DNA from: Lunularia cruciata
Lineage: Eukaryota; Streptophyta; Marchantiopsida; Lunulariales; Lunulariaceae
Direction: 5' to 3'
NCBI GenBank assembly: GCA_948567375.1
Contig: OX419758.1
Span: 28,091,001-28,155,000 of the forward strand
Length of the DNA: 64,000 bases
Shown here: positions 11,300 to 21,672 of the stretch, piece by piece
Position numbering within the stretch: position 1 is the stretch's first letter
How the letters are laid out: each line of letters starts with the position of its first letter
Notes under the pieces: model-generated
What the model was told of the DNA's origin: nothing
What the model saw: the letters and a program-made list of their open reading frames with translations, nothing else
Databases searched by the model: none
Translations under genes and position numbers: made by a program

Positions 11300-12620
11300 G
11301 CTTGCTATTTATTGAATTGAACAAGAAGATTTGGGATCTCCCAAAGTTGATGTGGAGATTGCAGGATGCATGATCACATCAATACCCATTGATTTAGGTT
11401 CCGATGTGAATGTCATGACCAAACATACTGCAAATTGGCCAAGGTATCATACATTTGAGCTGTGAGTCAGCCTGTCACTCACTCAGGATGAACCTCTGAT
11501 GGCTATTATGGTAGCACACCATGGACTAAGAAGGCAAGGAACCCCAACTCCATCGTACTCCTCCAAGGCTAACACTCCAAGACTCAAGACATTGCTCACT
11601 AGAGAACTCAATGAGAGAGAGATAGTTGCAAATGAAAGGATGATGAGTACCTCCTCACCCCTTGTTTATATATTTGTGAAATAGTTACACTCCAAAGTTA
11701 CTAATTACCGTAGTAACTCAAGTTTCTAGACTAAAAGTCAAGTAAAGTCAAAAAGTAGAAAGGAATATCCATTCACATGGGCATATTCTACTAGCATGTG
11801 ATCTTATCTTGACCCAACCACTAAGTCAAGGATTCCTTCACATGGGCTATCTTTGGACTATAGAAGAATCCAAAACAAAAAGGCTTGGGGGCCCAAGAGT
11901 TCTCAACTCTTTCTTCAAAGCCAAACACCTAGGAATAATACCAAGTCAACACACTAGAATCCAAAATAGTGGTGCTCATCTTTTCCACTTCCTCTAAAGT
12001 AAGGTCCCCTCTATCTTAGCTATGACTAACTTTAGCTAATCATGACTAATGTAGAACCATCCTTTATCTCTATATAAATAATATCTCTCAATTACTTGTA
12101 ATACCAACCTAAATATCACAAAACCACACACATGCACAAATGGGCGTTATAGAGCCAACACCCCAAGTTTTGAAATTTGTAGACCAAACCAGGAGACGGC
12201 CATTGGGCATGCTGTCAAACATTACCACGATCATTGGAGAGGTGCTCTTCAAGTTGAATTACATTGTGTGTTGTGACTAATGACCAAAATTGGTTCCCAT
12301 TGTTGATCGAAAGACCTTGGTTGTACAGTGCCCAAGTTGTGGTGGATTGGCACCAACAAAAGTTGCGGTTTAAGGACATTATGTCCAAAGACCAGAAGTT
12401 GGTGATCGTGAGTTGGACAAAGGTGCACCATCTTGGGGAAACAACTTTGTCAGAAGACAAGGATGAATCCAAAGACTCATTATCTTTGTCTTTTGAAGAT
12501 TCTGATGATGAAGTCCAAGTCAATTACTTGGAATGTTACAAGGTGAACATCGATGACAAAGACCCATATGACCTCACCTTGGGTGAACATGACTTGGAGG
12601 AAGGGGGTTTGATGGTTTGA
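11300..12620 (+). pseudogene. Element D protease region, split by a solo LTR
   Basis: Aspartic protease remnant. At 11388-11411 it reads IDLGSDVN where the family has a D-(S/T/G)-G-x-x-V-N site. The frame is interrupted at 11460 by the solo LTR 11461-12151 and resumes at 12152. The stretch 12264-12620 is an open frame of 118 codons with an acidic C-terminal half (LSFEDSDDEVQV). It is the linker between protease and RT rather than an independent gene. Confidence 0.6.
11461..12151 (-). mobile_element. Solo LTR of family F (about 691 bp), duplication GAGC
   Basis: Reverse complement of the 679-bp LTR of the intact element F, with scattered differences. It starts TGTGAGTCAGCC on the plus strand and ends GGGCGTTATA, where F would end GTGTTACA. 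GAGC is present immediately outside both ends (11457-11460 and 12152-12155), giving a clean 4-bp duplication like the GGAC of F. It was left by recombination between the LTRs of an earlier F-family insertion in D. Confidence 0.93.
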
Positions 12621-12639
12621 CTTGGATTGAGCCGAGTGA

Positions 12640-14217
12640 GTCATGTTAAAGGAGTCATCAACCTCGATGACTATCAAGATGTTGTCTTGACTGAAGGGAA
12701 ATTTTTGAAGATAACTACTTTGGAAGAATTGGCAGGATACACTGCCCTATTTATAAAATTCTAGGATGTATTTGCCTGGTCTATTGATCAAATGTTTGTT
12801 ATTCCATGAGAATTTGGAGAACACCGGATTGATTTGGTTGAAGGCACAATTCTTGTTTGGCAAAGACAATACCACTTGAACCCAAAGTACTCACTCTTGG
12901 TGAAAGATGAAATTTACAAGTACTTGGAGGCCGGAATAATCTTTCTTGTCTTAAGTAGTGAGTGAGTCTCACCCATTGTCATTGTCCCAAAGAAGAAAAC
13001 TAGGAAAATTTGAGTGTGCCAAGATTTCTGCAAACTCAATGCAATTACAAGGAAGGATCATCATCCCTTGCCTTTCACCAATACAATTTTGGATCAAGTG
13101 GTTGGTCATCTTGCTATAGTTTTCTTGATGGATTTTTAGGGTACAATCAAGTTTCCACCCGAGAAGAGGACAAGGATAAAACTACATTCAGTATCGATTG
13201 GGGCACTTTTGCTTACAATCAAATGCCCTTTGGGTTTTGTAATGCTCCCACTACCTTCCAACAAATGATGAATGTAATCTTCAAGGATTTTCTATGCAAA
13301 TTTGTAGAAGTCTCCATTGATGATTTTTGTGTATTTGGGCAAAGAGATGTACATTTGGATAACCTTTGCCAAACTTTTGAAAGGTGTTGTTTTGCGGTTT
13401 GTCATTACACTCGGATAAATGCTTCTTGCAATGAAGGAGGGAATTCTTCTGGAGCATCGGGAGTCAAGCCAAGGTATTGAAGTCAATGTTGAGAAGGTAA
13501 AATTTATCTTAGCTTTGGAATCCTCAAAAAACATCCAGGAGCTGAGAGCCTTGTTGGGACATGTTGGATACTACAGATGCTTTGTCTCAAACTATGCGGT
13601 GCTTGCTGCACCCCTTACAAAGCTTCTGAAGAAGTCCAAAGACTGCTTGTAGGAAGCAAGTCAAGAAGAAGGTTTCTAGGTATTGAAGTAGAAACTGGTT
13701 GAAACACCAATCATGAGGGCTTTGAATTAGGAATGCCCTTTCATGTATATGTGGATACTTTTTCCATGGAAATTGGAGTAGTCTTGAGTCAAAAGGATGA
13801 CAAGAAGAAGGATTACCCAATTATGCCAATTGACAACTTTTGGTTTCAGAAGTAAATTATTCTACAACTGAAAGAGAAGCACGTGGAATGGTGTATGCAT
13901 GCAAGAAGTTTTGCCACTATTTGTTAGGATACAAGTTTGTCTCCTATGTTGACCATTATGCATTGCAATATTTGGTCAAGAAGGTAGACTTGTCCGGGCA
14001 AATTGCCAAATGGATCTTGTTATTACAAGAATTCACATATATTGTACAAGTAAGGAAGGGAGCTTTGCATTCTAACACATACTTCTTATCCAGGTTAGAA
14101 ACTCAAGACCAAGAATGGGAGGTCAATGATCGTTTCCCTGACAAAGAGTTATATCATTTGACAACAATGCAAAGTACAAGGTATGCAGCAGAATATCACT
14201 ATCTGCATACTCTTTAG
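12640..14217 (+). pseudogene. Element D reverse transcriptase and RNase H, broken
   Basis: RT would copy element RNA into DNA and RNase H would remove the RNA. Readable parts are VSPIVIVPKKK (near 12970), FLDGFLGYNQV (13118), MPFGFCNAPTTFQQMMN and the catalytic SIDDFCVFG (13313-13339; the first residue is usually Y or F). The RT N-terminal half is in another frame from 13010-13480. RNase H follows at about 13700-14130, in two frames, with the ADLLSR-like end changed to YFLSR. Stops and frameshifts throughout. Confidence 0.75.
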
Positions 14218-15200
14218 TGTCTTGATGGGCTGGACCCAGAGCAGAGGGCAGTCTTTCTCAAGAAAATGGGGCCATATCAGCTTAAACACAACATTTTATT
14301 CAAGATGGGCAAAGATGAAGTACTTTGGTGAGGCTTGGAGGCATACAAAGTTGGAGGAGTAATTGAGTCTTTACACTCCAAAGCATCAAGGGGACACTAT
14401 GCCGTGAAGAATACTATAAAGAATATTCTTTCCTTGGGGTAATGGTGGCCTATGATGTATAAAGACACACATGCCCATATCCAAAGTTGTGACACTTGTT
14501 AGAGAATGGGAAAGCTACCAACTACTTCCCAATGGCCTTTGAGACCAATTTTACCATTGGTACTATTTGAGAGATGGGGAATTGATTTTGTGGGACCGAT
14601 ACAACCGATAACCCGACTCACAAGAAAATGATATATTTTGGTTTTCACTGACTATGCTACCAAGATGGTCCAAGTTGAAGCAACTCGTAGAGTTGATGTA
14701 GAAACAATGGTAGAATTTTTCTTTTGAAATATTATCTCTTGATATGGATGTCCTCTAGAATTGGTCAGTGACAAAGGGACACATTTTTTGAACTCTATGA
14801 TGGAGGTGTTAACCAAGTACTTTTAGATTAAACATCAAAAGACTACTCCTTATAATCCCAAAGCAAATGGCCTAACAGAGAAGGCAAATGGGTTACTCTG
14901 CAAAATTCTTAATAAAGGTGATTGTCAATTATGCCTATGACTGGGATACAAAGTTACCAACCGTGTTGTGGGCATATCAAACAACAGAAAAGATCACAAC
15001 CAAGCAAACTCCATAGTTCTTGATATATGGCTTGCACCACATCCTACTAATTGAATTTGAGGTACCAACGTACCGGATTTTGTGTGAGGAACGGTTTTCA
15101 AAAGAAGAAAGTTGGCATTTGTGGATCCATCAACTGATGTGGTTAGAAGACAAAAGAGACGATGCAATGTGAACCACAAAAGAAGTACAAGAATAGAGGA
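14218..15200 (+). pseudogene. Element D integrase, broken
   Basis: Integrase remnant that would insert the cDNA. A zinc-binding part reads near 14385-14505 (HSKASRGHY, CDTC). The catalytic core keeps codons for all three acidic residues: WGIDFVGPI near 14577, LVSDKGTHF near 14760 and NGLTEKANG near 14868. Stop codons and frameshifts interrupt it many times. There is no chromodomain after it. Confidence 0.7.
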
Positions 15201-15483
15201 AATTTAGGCACAATAAGCACATCATGCCTATTACTATTTGCAAAGGAGACTTTGTTTTTTTATACAAAAATTGCCAAATATTTTTTTCAGGCAAACTGCA
15301 TTTGAGATGGATGTGCACCTATTGAGTCCCTCATCTTTATGACAACAAGTCCTTTCAACTTGCAAACTTGGAGGGGTAACCATTTGCCACTCAAGTGAAC
15401 AAGTGGAGAGTTTGGAAATATTGGACAATAGACTCGGAGGGTAGGAAGTAACCTGAGGTCTATGTTTGCAAGGATGCTCACAT

Positions 15484-15498
15484 TTGAGGGAGGGTGTA
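15484..15498 (+). other. Element D polypurine tract
   Basis: TTGAGGGAGGGTGTA immediately precedes the 3' LTR. Confidence 0.7.
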
Positions 15499-17640
15499 TG
15501 TGGTACCCACATTTTTGTTTGTTTCTTATTATTGAAGAAGTGTACATATGAAGTTGTATTGCATCTATATGGCATCAAAAGGTGAAGAATGGTGTCTTTG
15601 GGTTGTAACCCAAGGTAAAGTGACTTTGTGTGAGAAGACAAAGTTCTCAGATTGGTCCTATCAACATTCAACCCGAAGTAAGGAAAATTTGGCTCAAGGG
15701 GCTCAACCCGAGGCGAGGACATTGTAATAACTTTCCTTTGGGGTTGGACATTCAAGAAGGTACTGCACATAAAAAAGGTTGGCCTATGAGCAAGGGGAAA
15801 TCAACAATGATAGGAGCATGCAAGAGGTGTGATTTCTCAATAGAAACTCAAAGTGAAGAAAGACGGAGGAGGCGCACCATTATAAAATTCAGGATGGAGA
15901 CAAAGAGATGACAAGTAATTTCCCATCGCCATTAAGGAGTTGTCTTGAGGGAGATCATATAAAAGGGAGTGTAGTAAGAGATGCGCTTGTGCATGGAGAG
16001 GAAGTCAGGAGAGTTAGTCCAAGAGTTGGTCGGAAGAGTAGTCACCAACCCAAAGTAGAGGAGAGTAAGATGTGCATTGGAAAGAAGAACTCGGAATTTG
16101 CAATGAGAAATTATGCAATTTGGAGATTAGATGTGATTGCAAGAATCACAACTCTGGCAAAGAGAGTTGACAATGAGATATAGAGAGGAAGAAAGATCAA
16201 GGGAGTTATGTCGTAATCTGGAAGAGAAGATGGTTCAAAAGGAGAAGCAGAAGGAGACTATGAAAGCCAAGTTCAAGGCAGAACTAGCAATGTATAGGGA
16301 AGATTGGCAGGCGGATCAAGAACAAGAGAGAAGGATGAGGCTTGAGCCACTGAAGGAGATCATAGTAAAGATGAATGCAATGTTGAGTACAAAAGCCTAT
16401 GTGTGGATTGAAGAAACAAGATTTCACGAGTTAAGGTCATTGGTGCAGGAGACGAGGAGAATAAATGCAAAGGATAAAGATTTGAATGCTTTGCTTATAA
16501 TTCTCAGAACTTGTGTAGATAAGAAGATATTGGAAGTGGAAGACAATATCACAATTAGATTAGATTTAGTTAAGTTAGAGATAGATAAACTTTGGAAGGA
16601 TGTAAGAGCAAAGCTTGAAGTAGATGAGATAGGAGTATAGATATCTTTGGAGTTACCATTGGAGATATTAGAGAAGAGTGGGTTGGAGGATAAATAATTA
16701 GAAAGGTTACCTATGATGGGAATTTTAGATCAGGAAGAAGGTGTTAGAATTGGTAGAAGAATTAGTAGTTGTGAAACCCGAGGACAGAGTAGTATGTGGT
16801 GTTACTTTAGGTTTGGAAGCCAAAGAAGAAGTAGACATCGGATCGGAGTAGTAACAATTCTGAGATTTGAAATGGTAGATATGAAGAGGTGCATTGTCAA
16901 TTTGGATCTGCAGGTAGGAAGAGTTGTTAAGAAATGGTATTTTTGTTAGTAACTATCAAGTGCTCTACTATTTAAAGGAGGCATTTGTAGTGTTATGTTG
17001 TTCAATGCTCATAATTTCTGAGAATAGATAAAGCAAAGTGCTGATTTTAGTACTTGTTACTTGAGCTTAATTCTGAGTATCAATATTGTGTGAGTATTTG
17101 TGAGTGTTGGGAGAATTTCAAAGTGCAAATCAGTATGCTTATTGGATGTTGGATTCCGTAGCCTTGATCTTCATTTTGTGTGTTTGATCCTGAATGAAGT
17201 GCAATCAGAGCAATGCCTTGACGGATCTAAGAGGAATTGTAGTGTTGGTAGTATTCTGTAGTTGTGAGTGCAACGCAATGTTGATGTGAAGCAATTTTGC
17301 TTGAGGAAGTTGTGCCTTCAGTGGAAGGGTGGAACAAAATTTTGAGGCAAAATTGTTTTGCAATGAAGTGCCATTTTTGGGAGAGACTAAATCATCACAA
17401 TCAAGATTGTTTGGAAAGATTTGATGGAGTTGTGATTAAGAGTGACAAATTGTTGTGACAAGACTATGAGTCCATGCTTGTTACACTCTTCTGGGTATAG
17501 TTGCTACTTGAGAGATTAAAGATGAAACCAAGAAGAACTACTTGTTATTGTTTGACTTTTTATTTGACCAATTCCAAATCATATCTTTGCAGGAACAAAC
17601 TTTACTTACCTGATTACCGCAAATTTGCCGAGTTGTCACA
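15499..17640 (+). repeat. Element D 3' LTR (about 2142 bp)
   Basis: Starts TGTGGTACCCAC and ends GAGTTGTCACA. It aligns to the 5' LTR end to end with many substitutions and small indels, so D is old. It carries the longer open version of the LTR ORF (16173-16640) and a TATA-like CTATTTAAAGG near 16969. Confidence 0.88.
16173..16640 (+). CDS. LTR-encoded coiled-coil ORF, 155 aa (3' LTR of D)
   Basis: Same protein as at 7467-7832, here open from the ATG at 16173 (MRYREEERSREL). The order is an N-terminal charged helix (EEKMVQKEKQKETMK), then EDWQADQEQERRMRLEPLKEI, then the heptad-like C-terminus. There is no catalytic motif or zinc finger. It would lie in both LTRs, so transcripts may contain it at either end, depending on where transcription starts. 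It may be a captured or truncated structural protein. The function is unknown. Confidence 0.5.
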   Translation: MRYREEERSRELCRNLEEKMVQKEKQKETMKAKFKAELAMYREDWQADQEQERRMRLEPLKEIIVKMNAMLSTKAYVWIEETRFHELRSLVQETRRINAKDKDLNALLIILRTCVDKKILEVEDNITIRLDLVKLEIDKLWKDVRAKLEVDEIGV

Positions 17641-18900
17641 CTCAAGTAATAAAGTAGATCACTTGGATTTGGAGTACAAGTGGGATTGTTCCATCTACCT
17701 TGGATGTTCTATTGTGGAGTTTTGAGGAGGCATTGCAGCAGTATGTAGATCAATTGGTACAATAGGCTTGGAATGGAGCCTTTGTACCACCAAGAGACTA
17801 ATGTGAGGATGAACCTCCGGAGTCTATTACCTTGTCACCTTTGGATACCACACTCATTGCTTGGTAGTATTTAATAGAAGGAGTATGTCTATTGGAGTTG
17901 TTTGGTGGGATAACCAATGGACTAGCTCCAAAATTATAGGCAAGTATAAGAGTACAAAGGTCCTTGTATGTGGAGAGCGATAAGACTACTAGATGAGTCT
18001 CTCTATATCATGAGGCACACTTGGCCTAATGATATCATGAGTTGTTATTGATGTCAATAATTAGGGTTTACCAAAAGATCTTACCAATAGATATTTCCTT
18101 ATGGGAGCATTGGATTTGGAGAGACATGGTCTCATTCATTTGGTGATTTTTGGATAGCCGTCTTAGGGATATACCCATGCTAATTGAGGTCAAGGTTTGC
18201 AAGATCCTTGTTCTAGTGTGTTTTGGGAGATGTTATATATACTACAATGTCTCCAAGTTCATCGGTCCATTTCTCCAACCTACACTTTGGAGAATATTCC
18301 TTTGATGGGTGATTCTCACACCCCAAGTGGTAGCAAGTACTCAACATGTCCATTCTTGGATAGGACCTGCCATGTTGTTAGATGTAGCTAGAGTAGGATC
18401 ACAGACTCATTGTCTTTGTCTTTGGTGGAAGAACCTCTTGCCTAGAGAGGTTCTACAATCATGCTTATGATGAGATTCAACAACTAGACCACCTTACTAT
18501 TGATGATAATTTTGATGTGGGTGCTAGTCTCAAATGGTGGTAGTGGTTGATAGATCACTTATGGAAATGGTGAACCTTGTTGGATAGCCAAGAGCTGCTT
18601 TACCAACACTTATGAGTCTCCCAAGCTCCCATGCTTTTAAGAGGGAGGTCTTAGACTTTTTTTGGACTCATAGTTATAGCAATTGGTGGAGCCCAATGCA
18701 ATGAGAGGGAGAAAGTAATATTTATGTATTATGTATTGTGTATTGGTATTAGTGCTTTTACAACAATATTAGAGGCATTCAGGCATCAAATGTTAGGTTG
18801 GGCTATGAACCTAAACTATTTGACATGGGTTGCGAGCCTTGGCTTGATAGAGTAGCATAAGATGTGCTTGATAGGCATCGCCACTCAAATACTTGTGAGC
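17641..18900 (+). pseudogene. C1 DNA (cytosine-5) methyltransferase domain in pol, broken
   Basis: One reading frame, closed by several stops, shows the ordered motifs of C5 DNA methyltransferases. Motif I (cofactor binding) is LLELFGGI at 17889-17912. A motif II-like YVESD follows about 30 residues later. LDLERHGLIHLVIFG leads to motif IV at 18155-18166, where G-stop-P-S-stop-G stands for G-W-P-C-Q-G. The catalytic Cys codon is TCT (Ser) and the Gln is TAG. Then come GQGLQDPCSSVFWEML, motif VI LENIP (18287-18301), a motif VIII-like WWKNLLPREVL in another frame (about 18410-18440), and a motif X-like AMNLNYLTWVASLGL near 18800. Neighbours are protease upstream and RT downstream. Dead here, but the fold is clear. 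Confidence 0.8.
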
Positions 18901-20100
18901 TTTGTGCCTATCAAGATGATTTAGGTACATGCTAGGGGCAATGGACCAAGTGGGCAAGGTATTTTTGTGATATAGCCAATGGTTACTAGTGAGAGTGGTC
19001 TACTTGCGGTCCATCTAGGTGAGCATGGTCTACTTGGGTTACACCCTCGGTCTACTTGAGATGCAACTAGAGGAAGTGTGGAGCTTGCAACCAAACCAAA
19101 GGGAGTTTCCCACACTAAGGTTGGGAACTCTAGTGGTTAGGAGCATGCCGCTATTGCTCCCAAGGGGCCAATGTTCTAGCCATTCAGTATGTCTTCCACT
19201 CCTACATCAATTATAGAGGATGCTTGGGAGCTATATTTAGACCTAAGCTTACAAGACGGGAAAGATGGAGAGTTTGGAGGTTCATGAGGAACTACACCAG
19301 TTTTTTTGCCTTTAGTATGAAGGATTTGGGTGCTCTAAAAGGACTTGTTACTCAAATTGAATTTACTAATGATACACTAGTTTTTAACATCCTTACAAAT
19401 ATAGTGATATGTAGAGAGTATTGATTCAAAGCCAAAGTAGAGATGTTTTTTATGTTGGTTTGGTGGAGGTTTCACATGAGGAGTATGCTTCAGCTATAGT
19501 GATGCCAGATAAGAAGGATATGCATGGCAACTACATAGATAGGTGGATGGAGTTTCTTGTCCTATCAACCAACAAACTAGGGCCAATTGATATGTCATGC
19601 TTATATTGGAGGGGATCTTTGATGCGATTGGGCATGCAAAGTATAGTTCATATGAGGGAGAATGTTTGGCATTAATATGGGCAATAGCACATTTTGACAT
19701 TACCTCTTTGGTAATCCTTTTACTTTCATCAACCATTTAAGTGGTTGATAGAGTTTAACAAGCTTTCAAGGAAGCTTGCATGATGGGCTTTGATTTTATA
19801 GGAGTATGATTTCATGGTTATTCATAGACCAAGAGTGGTGAACCATGATGACGTGGGTTGAGTAGAAACCCATGTCCCAACCAATAGGATCAAACCAAAG
19901 CACACTAGCATGGTGAGGCAAATAAAGAGATGGTGCTTGGTTGGCATGCATCTATTTTTCTATGTATATTTTATTGAAGCTTTAGTGGTATCTCTCTCAA
20001 CACATACAAGAGGAGTTATTGAGGTCACATATCCAAATGGTGGAGATATTGGTATAGTTTAGCGAGACATTCATGATGATATCTTATTGATGGATTATCT
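18901..20100 (+). pseudogene. C1 reverse transcriptase and RNase H with central deletion
   Basis: The RT N-terminus is at 19240-19560: RERWRVWRFMRNYTSFFAFS, then EEYASAIVMPDKKDMHGN, which matches C2. At about 19543 the sequence jumps directly to the RT-RNase H connection, so the RT core with its YIDD motif, present in C2 at 56014-56003, is absent. RNase H is readable near 19640-19690 (YSSYEGECLALIWAIAHFD) and then decays. This copy could not reverse transcribe. Confidence 0.6.
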
Positions 20101-20239
20101 TTGCACTAGTGTTGTGGGTGGCACAATTGGTATGAAGGAGAGAGATTATGTTCTTCAACAAGCCAAGTAGTTTTGCTTCAAGGTTAAACACCTTCTTTGT
20201 GTATGGGAGGATAGTATAGTGCAAGAAGTACCACTTCTA

Positions 20240-20915
20240 TCTTAGAGACCACAGTTGGTCCGTTGTGCACATGAAGAGCTAAGACATTTTGGAGTAAAAC
20301 ATACATATAGCTTATTCTAGAGTCATTATTGGTGGTATGGTATATATACCAATGTACAATAGTTTATTGCTAGATGTGTTGTTTTTGATTGAGTTAGAGC
20401 ATCATTTAGTGCTCCTATGACACAATTACACCCATTACCTATCATGGGATTGGATTACCATTGGAGTTTAGATTTTGTTGGACCTTTATTGTTGACTATG
20501 AGACATCATTGGTATGTTTTGGTTATGATGGAGCACTTTTCCAAGTGGATTGAGTTGGTGGTACTTCTTGAAAATTCCAATGAAGGGATGGTTTACTTGT
20601 TCTTGGATTGGGTTCTCAATCATTTTGGTGCACCAACTGAGGTTTTGATTGATCAGGTCTTGTGTGACAAGGCCTTGATCACCATACTATCTCTTGAGAT
20701 CACCTTGAGGTAGATGGCTTAGTAGAGAGAGTGGTTCAAATGGTGAAGAGGGGATTCCATAAGTATGGGTTGCAAAGAGGCTACTTGGGAGATTGAGATC
20801 TCCAATTACCTTGGTTGGCCATGGGCTATCAATGGCAAGCCTCCTTAATATCCTTCTCTCCTTACTTTCTACTCTATGGATGAGATCCAAATTTTCCAAA
20901 TCTATGACCATTCAT
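20240..20915 (+). pseudogene. C1 integrase remnant
   Basis: Integrase core: WSLDFVGPL (first catalytic Asp) near 20466, EHFSKWIELV near 20535, and FGAPTEVLIDQ near 20630 (second Asp). The residues after it, which in C2 lead to ANGLAERV with the catalytic Glu, are shortened and out of frame. A zinc-binding His/Cys segment reads roughly at 20265-20390. Broken. Confidence 0.6.
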
Positions 20916-21071
20916 TGAAATACTACTATAGTTTTGGATTTGGATGATCTAGACATATGGATGAGTGCATGTTCTCAATAGGTAGAGATCTTTCAAAGAG
21001 TGATGTCAATGGCCTTGAGAACTTGGTGATTGCTCAACATAAGTATACCTTAGGTTATGCTTCTATTTGAG

Positions 21072-21107
21072 GAGGAGGTTATAGACTAAGGGTCTATAAC
21101 CTCCTCA
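21072..21107. repeat. 15-bp inverted repeat (hairpin) specific to C1
   Basis: GAGGAGGTTATAGAC and its exact reverse complement are separated by about 5 bases. C2 has only the left arm at the matching place, so the right arm was probably added by a templated inverted insertion. Confidence 0.7.
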
Positions 21108-21189
21108 ATCCATCAATTTCATCAAGGTGACTATGTAAATCTACAACAAATAGCACCAATAACACTTGATGTTACTATAGGCCGCACTA

Positions 21190-21510
21190 TCTTGAGAGTG
21201 CATGAGGTTTTGCCTTTTGGAGCCCTTGTGTTGGAAGGATGTGATGGTGTTGTTTGGAAGGATCATGTGTGCAATTGTGCACCATGCCACCTACTAAACA
21301 TTGATGGAACTATAGACCCAAGCTTGGCATTGGTGTGTGCAAGCTTGCGGTGTATGTTATGTGGCTCTTCTAGTAGAGCTGCTATTAAGTTGGTGTGTGA
21401 TATCTGTTCAAGAGGATGGCATATGGCATGAGAGAGGAGTCAAGTTTGACTCCTCCCTCATGGTGGTTCCTCAAGGATAGTGGTTATGTCTTAGATGTAC
21501 TTGACCTATA
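21190..21510 (+). pseudogene. C1 C-terminal PHD finger
   Basis: After the integrase the polyprotein ends with a conserved linker (VHEVLPFGALVLEG, VVWKDHVCNCAPCHL) and a Cys4-His-Cys3 zinc finger: RCMLCG, LVCDICSRGWHM, then after a break WLCLRC at about 21480-21497. This spacing is that of a PHD finger, a reader of histone H3 tails. A 14-base inverted insertion after WHMA breaks the frame, and a TAG replaces one residue before WLC. In C2 the first three pairs are in one open frame. It occupies the place where chromoviruses carry a chromodomain. Confidence 0.75.
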
Positions 21511-21649
21511 GCTAGTTCATACTTTATGTGGTATAGATTTCAAATATGTGACTAATGATGGAGCTCAATAGCACCTGGCCTCTTGATCTTGGCCCACCAT
21601 AGGTTATACCACAAACTTGGAGTAGATGGTAATCTAGAGTTAAAGGGAC

Positions 21650-21672
21650 CTAACCACCACCTAGGGGGCAAT
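21650..21672 (+). other. Probable C1 polypurine tract
   Basis: The stretch ending CTAGGGGGCAAT lies after the end of pol and just before TGTGGCAC, the presumed 3' LTR start. Confidence 0.4.

Larger units (their letters stand above)
6644..17640 (+). mobile_element. Element D: old Ty3/gypsy element with 2.1-kb LTRs
   Basis: It is bounded by two LTRs of about 2.1 kb. Target duplications are CTCTA (6639-6643) and CTCAA (17641-17645), one mismatch, as expected for an old 5-bp duplication. The order is gag, protease, RT, RNase H, integrase, with no chromodomain. The Asp-tRNA-like primer site and an RT reading SIDDFCVFG place it nearer the Tat/Athila branch than the chromoviruses (inference). It carries a solo LTR of family F in its protease region. 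It was about 10.3 kb before that insertion. All ORFs are broken. Confidence 0.88.
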
